This document shows, piece after piece, positions 17,406-25,619 of a DNA stretch of 64,000 nt. Every line of letters begins with the position of its first letter. Position 1 is the first letter of the stretch. The stretch covers positions 1-64,000 of the forward strand of contig CAWJEK010000024.1 in assembly GCA_963841885.1 (NCBI GenBank), read 5' to 3'. A program made the translations under genes and the position numbers. Under the pieces are notes generated by a model that saw only the letters and a program-made list of their open reading frames with translations, was not told the origin of the DNA and searched no databases. Source of the stretch: Bog-756 sp963841885. Its GTDB lineage: Bacteria; Actinomycetota; Acidimicrobiia; Acidimicrobiales; RAAP-2.

Positions 17406-18623
17406 ATGACGCCACCCACCGGAGGATCTCCCGACGTGCCGTCACCCGTCCCGGACGGACCTGTCACGGTGAGCGTCGTCGGCTCGACGGGCTCCATCGG
17501 CACCCAGACGCTCGACGTGGTGGCCGAGGATCCGGATCGCTACCGGGTGGTGGCGTTGGGGGCCCAGCGGTCGGTCGATCGCCTGGTGGAGCAAGCTCTC
17601 GCCGTCCGGCCCGACGTGGTGGCCATCGGGGATGCCGCGCTCGCCGCCGAGCTGGCCGGACGCCTCCCCCGGGGCACCGAGGTGCTGGCCGGCCCGGACG
17701 GACTGGCCTCGATCGCCACCGAGGCCGACGTGGTCGTGAACGGCGTCGTGGGATTCGCCGGCCTGTCGGTCACGCTGGCCGCGCTGGAGGCAGGCCGCCG
17801 GCTGGCGCTCGCCAACAAGGAGTCGATCATCGCCGGAGCGCCGGTGGTGGCCACGGTGCGGAACACCCCCGGCGCCGAGATCCTGCCCGTGGACTCCGAG
17901 CACTGTGCCGTCCACCAGTGCCTACGCGCGGGTCGGGTCCAGGACGTCGCCCGGCTGCTGCTGACCGCCTCGGGTGGCCCGTTCCGTGGACGGAAGGCCG
18001 ACGAGCTGGCCGCCGTCGGCGTGGACGAGGCGCTGGCCCATCCGACCTGGTCCATGGGGCCGAAGATCACGGTGGACTCCTCCACGCTCATGAACAAGGG
18101 ACTCGAGGTCATCGAAGCCCACGAGCTGTTCGGCGTCCCCTACGACGCCATCGACGTCGTGGTGCACCCCCAGTCGATCGTCCACTCGATGGTCGAGTAC
18201 GTGGACGGCGCGGTGGTCGCCCAACTGTCGCTCCCGGACATGCGGCTGCCCATCGGCTATGCGTTGGCCTATCCGGCCCGACTGGCGTCCCCCTTCGGGG
18301 CCATCGACTGGGCCGAACTCTCGGTGCTCGAGTTCGAGCCACCGGACCGGTCGACGTTCCCGTGCCTCGACCTCGCCTACGAGGCGGGACGCGCCGGCGA
18401 CCTCGCCCCCGCCTGGCTCAACGCGGCCAACGAAGTAGCCGTCGGTGCGTTCCTCGAGGGCCGCATCACCTGGTCGACGATCGCCGCGGTGGTGGCCGAC
18501 ACCCTCCACCGTTACGACGTTCCGGTGCCCAACGGACGGCGCACCGTCGACGATGTGCTCGACGCCGACGCCACGGCCCGGCGCCAGGCCGCGCAGGTGG
18601 TCGTCACGAGAGGTGCGCCATGA
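17406..18623 (+). CDS. dxr: 1-deoxy-D-xylulose 5-phosphate reductoisomerase
   Basis: Dxr/IspC converts DXP to MEP with NADPH, the committed step of the non-mevalonate isoprenoid pathway. The NADPH-binding motif VVGSTGSIGTQTLDVV is at the N-terminus. ALANKESIIAGA, LPVDSEHCAVHQCL, LTASGGPFRG, MGPKITVDSSTLMNKGLEVI and HPQSIVHSMVEYVDGAVVA are family blocks with the metal-binding residues. The length is 405 residues. The ATG at 17406 is used; a GTG at 17436 is an alternative. It overlaps the next gene by ATGA. Confidence 0.95.
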   Translation: MTPPTGGSPDVPSPVPDGPVTVSVVGSTGSIGTQTLDVVAEDPDRYRVVALGAQRSVDRLVEQALAVRPDVVAIGDAALAAELAGRLPRGTEVLAGPDGLASIATEADVVVNGVVGFAGLSVTLAALEAGRRLALANKESIIAGAPVVATVRNTPGAEILPVDSEHCAVHQCLRAGRVQDVARLLLTASGGPFRGRKADELAAVGVDEALAHPTWSMGPKITVDSSTLMNKGLEVIEAHELFGVPYDAIDVVVHPQSIVHSMVEYVDGAVVAQLSLPDMRLPIGYALAYPARLASPFGAIDWAELSVLEFEPPDRSTFPCLDLAYEAGRAGDLAPAWLNAANEVAVGAFLEGRITWSTIAAVVADTLHRYDVPVPNGRRTVDDVLDADATARRQAAQVVVTRGAP

Positions 18624-19948
18624 GCACCACCGAGGCCCCATCGATGTCCGAGGGCCTTCAGTCGGCCACGGCTCCGGGAGGCACGACCGGCTCCGAGAAG
18701 TCCCCCCGCCGGCTGGCCGCCGAACTGGTGGCGGCCATCGCCGCGATCGTGCTCCTGGCCGTGGCCACCGGCTACGTCGACCTGCTCATCGTCGTGGTCT
18801 CCATCATCGTGATCGTCATGCTCCACGAGCTGGGCCACTTCCTGGCGGCCAAGCACGGCGGGATGAAGGTGACCGAGTACTTCGTGGGCTTCGGCCCCCG
18901 GCTGTGGTCGTTCCGACGTGGGGAGACCGAGTACGGGATCAAGGTGCTGCCACTGGGTGGCTACGTGAAGATCCCCGGGATGACCAACCTCGAGGAGGTC
19001 GACCCGGCCGACGAGGGCCGTGTCTACCGGGACAAGCCCTTCCACTCGAGGCTCCTGGTCGCCGTGGCGGGCTCCGCCGTACATTTCCTGCTGGCCTTCC
19101 TGCTGCTCTGGGTGCTGCTGACCTTCGTCGGGGTCCCCAACTCGAACCAGGTCCAGGTCCAGGGACTCCATGCGGTGGGCCACCAGGCGAGCCCGGCCGG
19201 AGCCGGTGGCATCCGGCCCGGCGACATCATCGTGTCGGTCGACGGCCGGGCCATCGGCGGCGACGTGGACGCCCTCACCAGCGCGATCCAGAGCCATCCC
19301 GACCGACCGGTCACCGTGGTGGTGGATCGCGACGGCTCCCGACGGACGTTGACCGTGACGCCGGCGAACGGGCGGGTCGAGCACGAGGCGGGCGCGGTGG
19401 CGCCGGCGGGCACGGCACCCTTCGGGCTCATCGGCGTCAGCCTGGGCTCACCGGTGCAGACCCGGTCCCCCCTGGGCGCCGTCGCCTCCACCGGGTCCCA
19501 ACTGGGCAGCGTGGCGTGGGCGTCGGTGACGGGCATCGGTCACCTCTTCTCGCCGAGTGGCATCGGCCAGCGGTTCGATCAGGTCACGAGCGCCAAGGCC
19601 GCCAGCCAGGCCGCGGCCGACGGGACCCGGGCCCAGTCGATCGTGGGCATCGGCCAGACGGCGACCGATGCGCTGCAGGCCGGGATCGGTGACTTCCTGT
19701 ACATCCTGATCGTCATCAACATCTTCTTCGGGGTGTTCAACCTCTTCCCCATGCTCCCCCTCGACGGGGGACACGTGGCGATCGCCGTCTACGAGAAGAT
19801 CCGCACCGGCCGCCGCCAGGTGATGTACCACGCCGACGTCGCCAAGCTGATGCCGTTCACCTGGGCATTCATGCTGTTCCTGGCCATACTGATCGTCCCT
19901 GCCCTGCTGACCGACATCCTCCACCCCATGGGGAACCCCTTCGGGTAG
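18620..19948 (+). CDS. rip1: site-2 zinc metalloprotease (RseP/Rip1-like)
   Basis: A membrane-embedded M50 protease that cleaves transmembrane anti-sigma factors and leftover signal peptides. The zinc motif HELGH is at about 69-73 in the first helix, a PDZ domain spans about 175-275 with GIRPGDIIVSVDGRAIGG, and the third zinc ligand lies in NLFPMLPLDGGH near the C-terminus. The length is 442 residues. In actinobacteria this gene commonly sits between dxr and ispG, as here. Its ATG overlaps the dxr stop. Confidence 0.93.
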   Translation: MSTTEAPSMSEGLQSATAPGGTTGSEKSPRRLAAELVAAIAAIVLLAVATGYVDLLIVVVSIIVIVMLHELGHFLAAKHGGMKVTEYFVGFGPRLWSFRRGETEYGIKVLPLGGYVKIPGMTNLEEVDPADEGRVYRDKPFHSRLLVAVAGSAVHFLLAFLLLWVLLTFVGVPNSNQVQVQGLHAVGHQASPAGAGGIRPGDIIVSVDGRAIGGDVDALTSAIQSHPDRPVTVVVDRDGSRRTLTVTPANGRVEHEAGAVAPAGTAPFGLIGVSLGSPVQTRSPLGAVASTGSQLGSVAWASVTGIGHLFSPSGIGQRFDQVTSAKAASQAAADGTRAQSIVGIGQTATDALQAGIGDFLYILIVINIFFGVFNLFPMLPLDGGHVAIAVYEKIRTGRRQVMYHADVAKLMPFTWAFMLFLAILIVPALLTDILHPMGNPFG

Positions 19949-20043
19949 GAGGCCCTCGAGGCCAGGTCGATCGGGTCGCGGTGCAGGGCCGACGGCACGG
20001 CTTGCGGGGCCGTTGGTGGGGCGTCCCCCGGTAGCATCGGGGC

Positions 20044-21291
20044 ATGCCACACCCCCGAGGGAGCCTGACCGAGCGTCGCCCGACCCGACGGATCCAGGTG
20101 GGCGATGTGCCGGTGGGTGGCGGAACGCCTGTCACGGTCCAGTCGATGACGACGACCAAGACGGCCGACGTCGACGCCACCCTGTCCCAGATCTACGCGC
20201 TGGCCGCCGCCGGTGCCGACCTCGTCCGTTGCACCTGCAACGAGGAGGAGGCGGCCGAGGGTCTGGCCCGGATCGTCCCCCGGTCCCCGGTGCCGATCAT
20301 CGCCGACATCCACTTCCATGTGGAGATGGCTCTCGCCGCGCTCGAGGCCGGCGTCCAGGGTCTCCGGCTCAATCCGGGGAACCTGCGCAAGCCCCACGAG
20401 ATCAAACTGGTGGCGGCGGAGGCGAAGGACCGGGGGGTGCCCATCCGGATCGGGGTGAACGCCGGCTCGCTCCATCCCGATCTCTACAAGAAGTACGGCG
20501 GGGCGACCCCCGAGGCACTGGTCGAATCGGCCCGGATGGAGCTCGCCTACTTCGCCGAGGTCGACTTCCAGGACGTGAAGATCTCGGTGAAGGCCTCCTC
20601 GGTTCCGCTGATGATCGAGTCGTACCGGCTGGCCTCGGAGACCTTCGACCACCCGCTCCACCTCGGGGTGACCGAGGCCGGCCCGCCGCCGGCCGGTCTG
20701 CTGAAGGGGACCGCGGGTATCGCCACGCTCCTGGCCGAAGGCATCGGCGACACCATCCGGTACTCGCTGACCGCGGACCCGGTCGAGGAGGCCCGGGCCG
20801 GCCGTCAGCTGCTCGAGGCCCTGGGCCTGCGCGAGCGCAAGGGTCTCGACCTCATCGCCTGTCCGAGCTGTGGCCGGTCCGAGATCGACGTCATCGCCGT
20901 CGCCAAGGCGGCCCAGGAGGCCCTGGAGGACCGGAACCTGCCCATCCAGGTCGCCGTGATGGGCTGCGTGGTCAACGGGCCCGGCGAGGCCCGCGAGGCC
21001 GATCTCGGCATCGCCGCCGGACGGAAGCGGGGCCATCTGTTCATCAAAGGCAAGATCGTGCGGGTCGTCCCCGAGGAGCACATGGTCGAGGAGCTGGTGG
21101 CCGAGGCCGAGCGACTGGTGGCCGAGGGCGTCGAGGCCCGCCTGGCCGCCGCCGATGCCGGTGCGGCGGCCGAGGCCGAGGCCGACCGCCGGGAGCTGCT
21201 CGACGCCAAGGGTACCGACGCCAACGCCTCGGAGGTCAAGGTCGACCTGATCCGCAGGCGCTTCGGTGACGAGGCCACCCCGGCCGACTGA
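20044..21291 (+). CDS. ispG: 4-hydroxy-3-methylbut-2-enyl diphosphate synthase (flavodoxin/ferredoxin)
   Basis: IspG (GcpE) reductively opens MEcPP to HMBPP with a [4Fe-4S] cluster, the sixth step of the MEP pathway. The TIM-barrel part has TPVTVQSMTTTKTADV, RCTCNEEEAA, IIADIHFH and GLRLNPGNL. The cluster ligands are Cys in LIACPSCGRSE and in VMGCVVNGPGEA, with the conserved Glu after it. The length is 415 residues, including an Ala/Glu-rich C-terminal stretch. ATG 20044 is the first codon of the conserved region. With dxr it gives two MEP genes in one block. Confidence 0.95.
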   Translation: MPHPRGSLTERRPTRRIQVGDVPVGGGTPVTVQSMTTTKTADVDATLSQIYALAAAGADLVRCTCNEEEAAEGLARIVPRSPVPIIADIHFHVEMALAALEAGVQGLRLNPGNLRKPHEIKLVAAEAKDRGVPIRIGVNAGSLHPDLYKKYGGATPEALVESARMELAYFAEVDFQDVKISVKASSVPLMIESYRLASETFDHPLHLGVTEAGPPPAGLLKGTAGIATLLAEGIGDTIRYSLTADPVEEARAGRQLLEALGLRERKGLDLIACPSCGRSEIDVIAVAKAAQEALEDRNLPIQVAVMGCVVNGPGEAREADLGIAAGRKRGHLFIKGKIVRVVPEEHMVEELVAEAERLVAEGVEARLAAADAGAAAEAEADRRELLDAKGTDANASEVKVDLIRRRFGDEATPAD

Positions 21292-21413
21292 GCACCGCCG
21301 GCGCCAGCCGTGGCGACGGACCGGGCGACCGCAGCGGTCGACCGGCTCCGGCGAGGGATGGACGTGGGACCGGCCTCCGGAGGCCGGGTTCGCTCCCGGT
21401 AGGCTCTCCGCCC

Positions 21414-23119
21414 ATGCGCATGTCCCGCCTCCTCGTCCGTACCCTGCGAGAGGCCCCGGCCGACGCCGAGGTCGTCAGCCATCAGCTCCTGGTGCGGGGC
21501 GGGTTCATCCGTCGCCTGGCCTCGGGGGTGTACAGCTTCCTGCCGCTCGGGCTGAGGGTCCTGCACAACATCGAGGCGATCATCCGGGAGGAGCTCGACG
21601 CCGCCGACTGCCAGGAGGTGCTGCTGCCGGCCCTGCACCCGCTGGAGCTGTGGGAGCAGAGCGGCCGGGCCGCCATGTTCGGATCGGACGCGCTGCCCGC
21701 CATGCAGGTCGAGGCCCGGGGTGGATCCTTCGTGCTCGGTCCGACCCACGAGGAGGTGGTCACCGTCACCGTCGGTGCCGAGGTCGACTCGTACCGGCAA
21801 CTGCCTCTCACCGTGTACCAGGTGCAGGTCAAGTTCCGCGACGAGGCCCGACCCCGGTTCGGGCTCCTACGCACCCGCGAGCTGATCATGTGCGATGCCT
21901 ACTCCTTCGATGTCGATGCCGAGGCCATGCAGGCCTCCTACCGCACCGTCTACGACGCCTACCTGCGGATCTTCGACCGGCTGGACCTCGACGTGTCGCC
22001 GGTCGAGGCCGAGTCCGGCGCCATCGGGGGCGAGGTCAACCACGAGTTCATGGTGCCGTCGGTGGTGGGGGAGGACCACTTCGTGCGGTGCACGGGCTGC
22101 GGGTACGCGGCCAACGTGGAGGCCGCCACCCGGGGAGGCTTCGACGACGTGGTGACCCCCGCCCCGGACGCCCCCGGCGTCGTGGAGCACCACACGCCCG
22201 GCCGGCCCGGCATCGACGACGTGGTGGAGTTCTTCGATGATCCCGCCGTCACCCACGCCGACCTGCTGAAGACCCTGGCGGTGGTCGACGGCGACGGCCA
22301 GGCACTGCTCCTGCTCCTTCCAGGGACCGCGAGGCGCGGCTGCCCTCGGGCTGGCGCCTGTTCGAGGAGGAGGACTTCGCTGCCCACCCGTCGCTGGTCA
22401 AGGGCTATATCGGCCCGATGGGCCACGCAGGTGCGGGGATCACGGTGGTGGCCGACGTCGGGGTGGCCCGGCCGGGTCCGTGGATCACCGGCTCCAACCG
22501 TCCCGACCACCACGTCAGTGGCGTGCTGGCCGGTCGTGACTTCGAAGTGGACCGGTGGGGCTCCTACGCCGAAGTCGTCGACGGTGATCGGTGCCCGCGC
22601 TGCGGCGGCGAGGTGGAGTTGGTCCGTTCGGTGGAGGCTGCCCACACCTTCCAGTTGGGGACCCGCTACTCGGGCGTGATGCCCGGCGCCTCGTTCGTGG
22701 CGGAGGACGGCGAGGAGGCCGTGTTCTCGATGGGCTGTTACGGCATGGGCGTCTCCCGCCTCCTGTCGGTGGTGGCCGAGGAACACCACGACGACCGGGG
22801 GCTGGCGTGGCCGGCGGCCCTGGCTCCCTTCCAGGCCCATCTGGTCGCCCTCGGCGCCGGGCGGGCGCCCGAGGTGGCCGAGGCCGCCGACGCTCTTCAC
22901 GACCGCCTGGTGGCAGCCGGGGTCGACGTCCTCTACGACGACCGGGACGTCTCGCCCGGGGTGAAGTTCGCCGACGCCGACCTGATCGGGATCCCGGTCC
23001 GCCTCGTGGTCGGGGCCAAAGGGGTCGCCAGGGGCATCGTCGAGTGGCGCTCGCGGGCGACCGGCGAGGAGCGCGAAGTGGCGTTGGACGCCCCGGTCGA
23101 GGTGGTCCTCGCCCCCTGA
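21414..23119 (+). CDS. proS: prolyl-tRNA synthetase, one frame break
   Basis: Bacterial-type class II ProRS charging tRNA-Pro. It begins MRMSRLLVRTLREAPADAE; class II motif 2 includes VKFRDEARPRFGLLRTRELI; the insertion (editing) domain lies in the middle; motif 3 is SMGCYGMGVSRLLSVV; and an anticodon-binding domain (LVALGAGRAPEVAEAADAL, YDDRDVSPGVKFADADLIG) ends the protein. The total of about 568 residues matches E. coli ProRS. The frame shifts near 22318-22326, between ALLLLLPG and DREARLPSG. Since the gene is essential and otherwise perfect, a missing or extra base in the assembly is likely. Confidence 0.92.
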
Positions 23120-23235
23120 CGGGAGGCCGGATCCTCCGGTCGCCCGGAGCCGTCCACACCCGGTGACCCGATGGAGCGGCACCTCCTCCACCGGGGCCGG
23201 ACCACCAGGTCAGGGTCCCACCGACCGCCTGGCGC

Positions 23236-23244
23236 TGCTATACT
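23236..23244 (+). promoter_or_regulatory. extended -10 promoter for the rimP-nusA-infB operon
   Basis: TGCTATACT (TG-N-TATACT) is an extended -10 element in otherwise very GC-rich sequence, about 185 bases upstream of rimP. No clear TTGACA lies 17 bases upstream, which extended -10 promoters can tolerate. Transcription would start near 23250, giving a leader that runs through the hairpin at 23287. Confidence 0.55.
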
Positions 23245-23286
23245 TTCAAGTCTGCCGTTCGGTTGGGGTGTAGTGACGCTGACGAG

Positions 23287-23316
23287 GCGTGGGCGGCCAG
23301 CCCACGCTTTTGTTTT
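23287..23316 (+). terminator. intrinsic terminator inside the rimP leader (attenuator candidate)
   Basis: A perfect 8-bp stem GCGTGGGC / GCCCACGC (23287-23294 and 23300-23307) with loop GGCCA is followed by TTTTGTTTT. It is one of the few hairpins in the window with a real T-tract. It sits about 40 bases after the predicted transcription start and about 115 bases before the rimP ATG, so it can end transcription before the operon. Confidence 0.7.
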
Positions 23317-23429
23317 GGTCGGAAACGCCTCCCGGGCGGGCAGCGCAGGTCGGGACCCTCGGGTCGCCGGCCGTTGACGACGATCGACACGACCGAAGAC
23401 AGACGCACCGACCGGAGAGGAGAAGGCGC

Positions 23430-23972
23430 ATGGAACAGGATCTCTTCGCCGCCCTCCAGCCGGTGGTGGATGCGGTCGGCCTCGAACTGGTCGACGTCGA
23501 GATGAAGTCGGGCGTGCTCCAGGTGACGGTCGACCGCGAGGGCGGCGTGGACCTCGAGGCACTGACCGCCGCCAACCGGGCGGCCTCGACCCTGCTCGAC
23601 GAGCTCGATCCCTTCCCGGGCCGCTACTCCCTCGAGGTCTCGAGTCCCGGGATCGAACGCCCCCTCCGCACCCCGGCCCACTTCGCCAAGGCCGTCGGCG
23701 CCCTGGTCACGGTGAAGACCCGCCCCCAGGTGCCGGGTGACCGACGGTTGCGCGGCATCCTCCTGACCTCCGACGACGACGGGTTCACCCTGGCTGTCGA
23801 GGGGTCCGACGACGAGCCGGTCCGTCTCGCCTACGGCGACATCGACCGGGCCCGGACGGTCTTCGTGTGGGGCGGACAGGACACCCCGGGCAACCCGGCC
23901 GGCAAGAAGCCCGGCGCCAAGTCACCGGGCCGGAAGCAGACGCAGAAGAGGAAGCAGGTCGTTACCCCATGA
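23430..23972 (+). CDS. rimP: ribosome maturation factor RimP
   Basis: RimP helps 30S subunit maturation. The 180-residue product has the N-terminal domain AVGLELVDVEMKSGVLQVTV with LTAANRAASTLLDE and SLEVSSPGIERPLRTPAHF, then an SH3-like C-terminal domain and a Lys-rich tail. ATG 23430 is preceded by GAGAGGAGAAGG. It overlaps nusA by ATGA and opens the rimP-nusA-ylxR-infB operon. Confidence 0.94.
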   Translation: MEQDLFAALQPVVDAVGLELVDVEMKSGVLQVTVDREGGVDLEALTAANRAASTLLDELDPFPGRYSLEVSSPGIERPLRTPAHFAKAVGALVTVKTRPQVPGDRRLRGILLTSDDDGFTLAVEGSDDEPVRLAYGDIDRARTVFVWGGQDTPGNPAGKKPGAKSPGRKQTQKRKQVVTP

Positions 23973-25260
23973 GCAAGACGAACTTCGAGTTCCTCGACGC
24001 GCTCGGCCAGATCGCCCGGGACAAGGGGATCTCCGTCGAGACGCTGCTCGATGCCCTGGCCAACGCCCTGGTGGCCGCCTACAAGCGGCGCCCGGACGCG
24101 GCCGAGGAGGCGGTCGTCACGATCGACCCCGACTCCGGCGAGATCCGCGTCTACGGCCAGGAGCTCGACGAGGACGGCAACGTCGTGCGCGAGTGGGACG
24201 ACACTCCCGACGACTTCGGCCGGATCGCGGCCCAGACGGCCAAGCAGGTCATCCTCCAGCGCATCCGCGAGGTCGAGCGCGACCTCAAGTACGAGGAGTA
24301 CGCCGGACGCGAGGGCGACATCGTGACCGGCATCGTCCAGCAGACCGACAACCGGTACACCTTGCTCGATCTGGGCAAGGTGGAGGCGCTGCTCCGCAGG
24401 CCGAGCAGGTGTCCTACGAGCGCTACGAGCACGGGGCCCGGCTGAAGGCCTACATCGTCGAGGTGCGCAAGACGACCAAGGGACCGCAGATCGTGGTCAG
24501 CCGGAGTCATCCCGGACTCATCAAGCGCCTGTTCGAGCTGGAGGTCCCCGAGATCTCCTCCGGCGCCGTCGAGATCAAGGCTGCAGCCCGTGAACCCGGG
24601 CACCGCACCAAGATCGCCGTCTGGTCGAACGACCCGAACGTGGATCCCGTGGGCGCCTGTGTCGGTGCCCGCGGCTCCCGCGTGCGCATGGTCACCAACG
24701 AGCTCCGTGGCGAGCGTGTCGATGTGGTGCCTTACTCCGACGACCCGGTCGAACTGATCCAGTCGGCACTGGCCCCGGCCAGGGTGCGCGAGGTCCGCCT
24801 CGACGACGAGACGGGCACGGCGACGGTCATCGTGAGCGACTACCAGTTGTCGTTGGCCATCGGCAAGGAGGGCCAGAATGCCCGCCTCGCCGCCCGCCTG
24901 ACCGGCTGGCGGATCGACATCAAGAGCGAGACCCAGCTGGCCGAGGAGGAGTCCGGGTACGCCGGCGAGGAGTGGGCCGAGGGCGAGTGGATCCAGAACG
25001 AGGCCGGCGAGATGGTGTGGCAGCCGGCCGAGGGCGGCTCCGCGGTGTCCGCCACGGAGTGGGCCGAGGGCGCCGAGGGCGCCGACGAGTCGGAATCCGA
25101 GCTGGCGGCCGAGGACATCGCCGAGGCCGAGGTCGAGGCCGTGGAGGATGCCGTGGTCGTCGAGGAGGTCGCCGAGGTGTTGGAGGCCGAAGGCGCTGGG
25201 CCGGAGGCCGCGCCGACGGCGGAGGCCGAGGGACAGCCAGCCGGGGAGGCTCCGGCATAG
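23969..25260 (+). CDS. nusA: transcription termination/antitermination factor NusA, one frame break
   Basis: NusA binds RNA polymerase and RNA, controlling pausing and termination. The N-terminal domain begins MSKTNFEFLDALGQIARDKG, with AAYKRRPDAAEEAVV and KQVILQRIREVERDL; S1 domain GREGDIVTGIVQQTDN; KH domains with TKIAVWSNDPNVDPVGACVG and LSLAIGKEGQNARLAARLTG. The C-terminus is a long acidic Glu/Ala tail. The frame shifts near 24395-24405, between KVEALL and AEQVSYERYEHG. As an essential gene with all domains present, it is probably intact in the organism. The ATG overlaps the rimP stop. Confidence 0.93.
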
Positions 25261-25550
25261 CCCCTCAGCGGACCTGCATCGGGTGCCGCCGGACCGGTCC
25301 GGCGGACGCCATGGTGCGGGTGGTGCGTCTCGGGGACGGCACCCTGGCCCCGGGGCGGACGCTTCCGGGGCGTGGTGCCTGGTTGTGCCGGGACTCGATG
25401 GCCTGTCTGGACGCGGCGCAGAAGCGCCGGGCGTTCGAGCGGGCCCTCCGGGGCCCGGTGGCCGCCGGGGCGGTCGACGGGCTCCGCCGGGCGCTCGGAG
25501 GACCGACTGGCAGGCCGGGCCCCGACGGCTCGGCCAGACCGGTGTTGTGA
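25257..25550 (+). CDS. ylxR: YlxR family RNA-binding protein (DUF448)
   Basis: A small nucleic-acid-binding protein found between nusA and infB. The family core is RTCIGCRRTGPADAMVRVVR followed by PGRGAWLCRDSMACLDAAQK and KRRAFERALRG. About 97 residues. No ATG, GTG or TTG is available at the right place: the frame is open upstream, and the only codon in position is ATA at 25257, overlapping the nusA TAG. The start is therefore uncertain. A non-standard start, or an indel in the overlap, are the two readings. Confidence 0.82.
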   Translation: MAPQRTCIGCRRTGPADAMVRVVRLGDGTLAPGRTLPGRGAWLCRDSMACLDAAQKRRAFERALRGPVAAGAVDGLRRALGGPTGRPGPDGSARPVL

Positions 25551-25619
25551 TGTGCGAGGATGGAGGGTCGTATGTGCACTGTGGCACCTATGACATCGAA
25601 GGAAGGGCAGTAACAGCCG

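Noticed and set aside
15309..18623. A single 1104-codon plus-strand protein
   Set aside because: Only its middle (part of cdsA) and end (dxr) are real; the stretch over the CdsA catalytic domain is out of frame and Arg-rich. It is two genes joined by an open shadow frame.
23284..23331. Antiterminator formed by GAGGCGT pairing with ACGCCTC
   Set aside because: The second arm (23325-23331) is transcribed only after the terminator T-tract, so it cannot prevent termination in the usual way.
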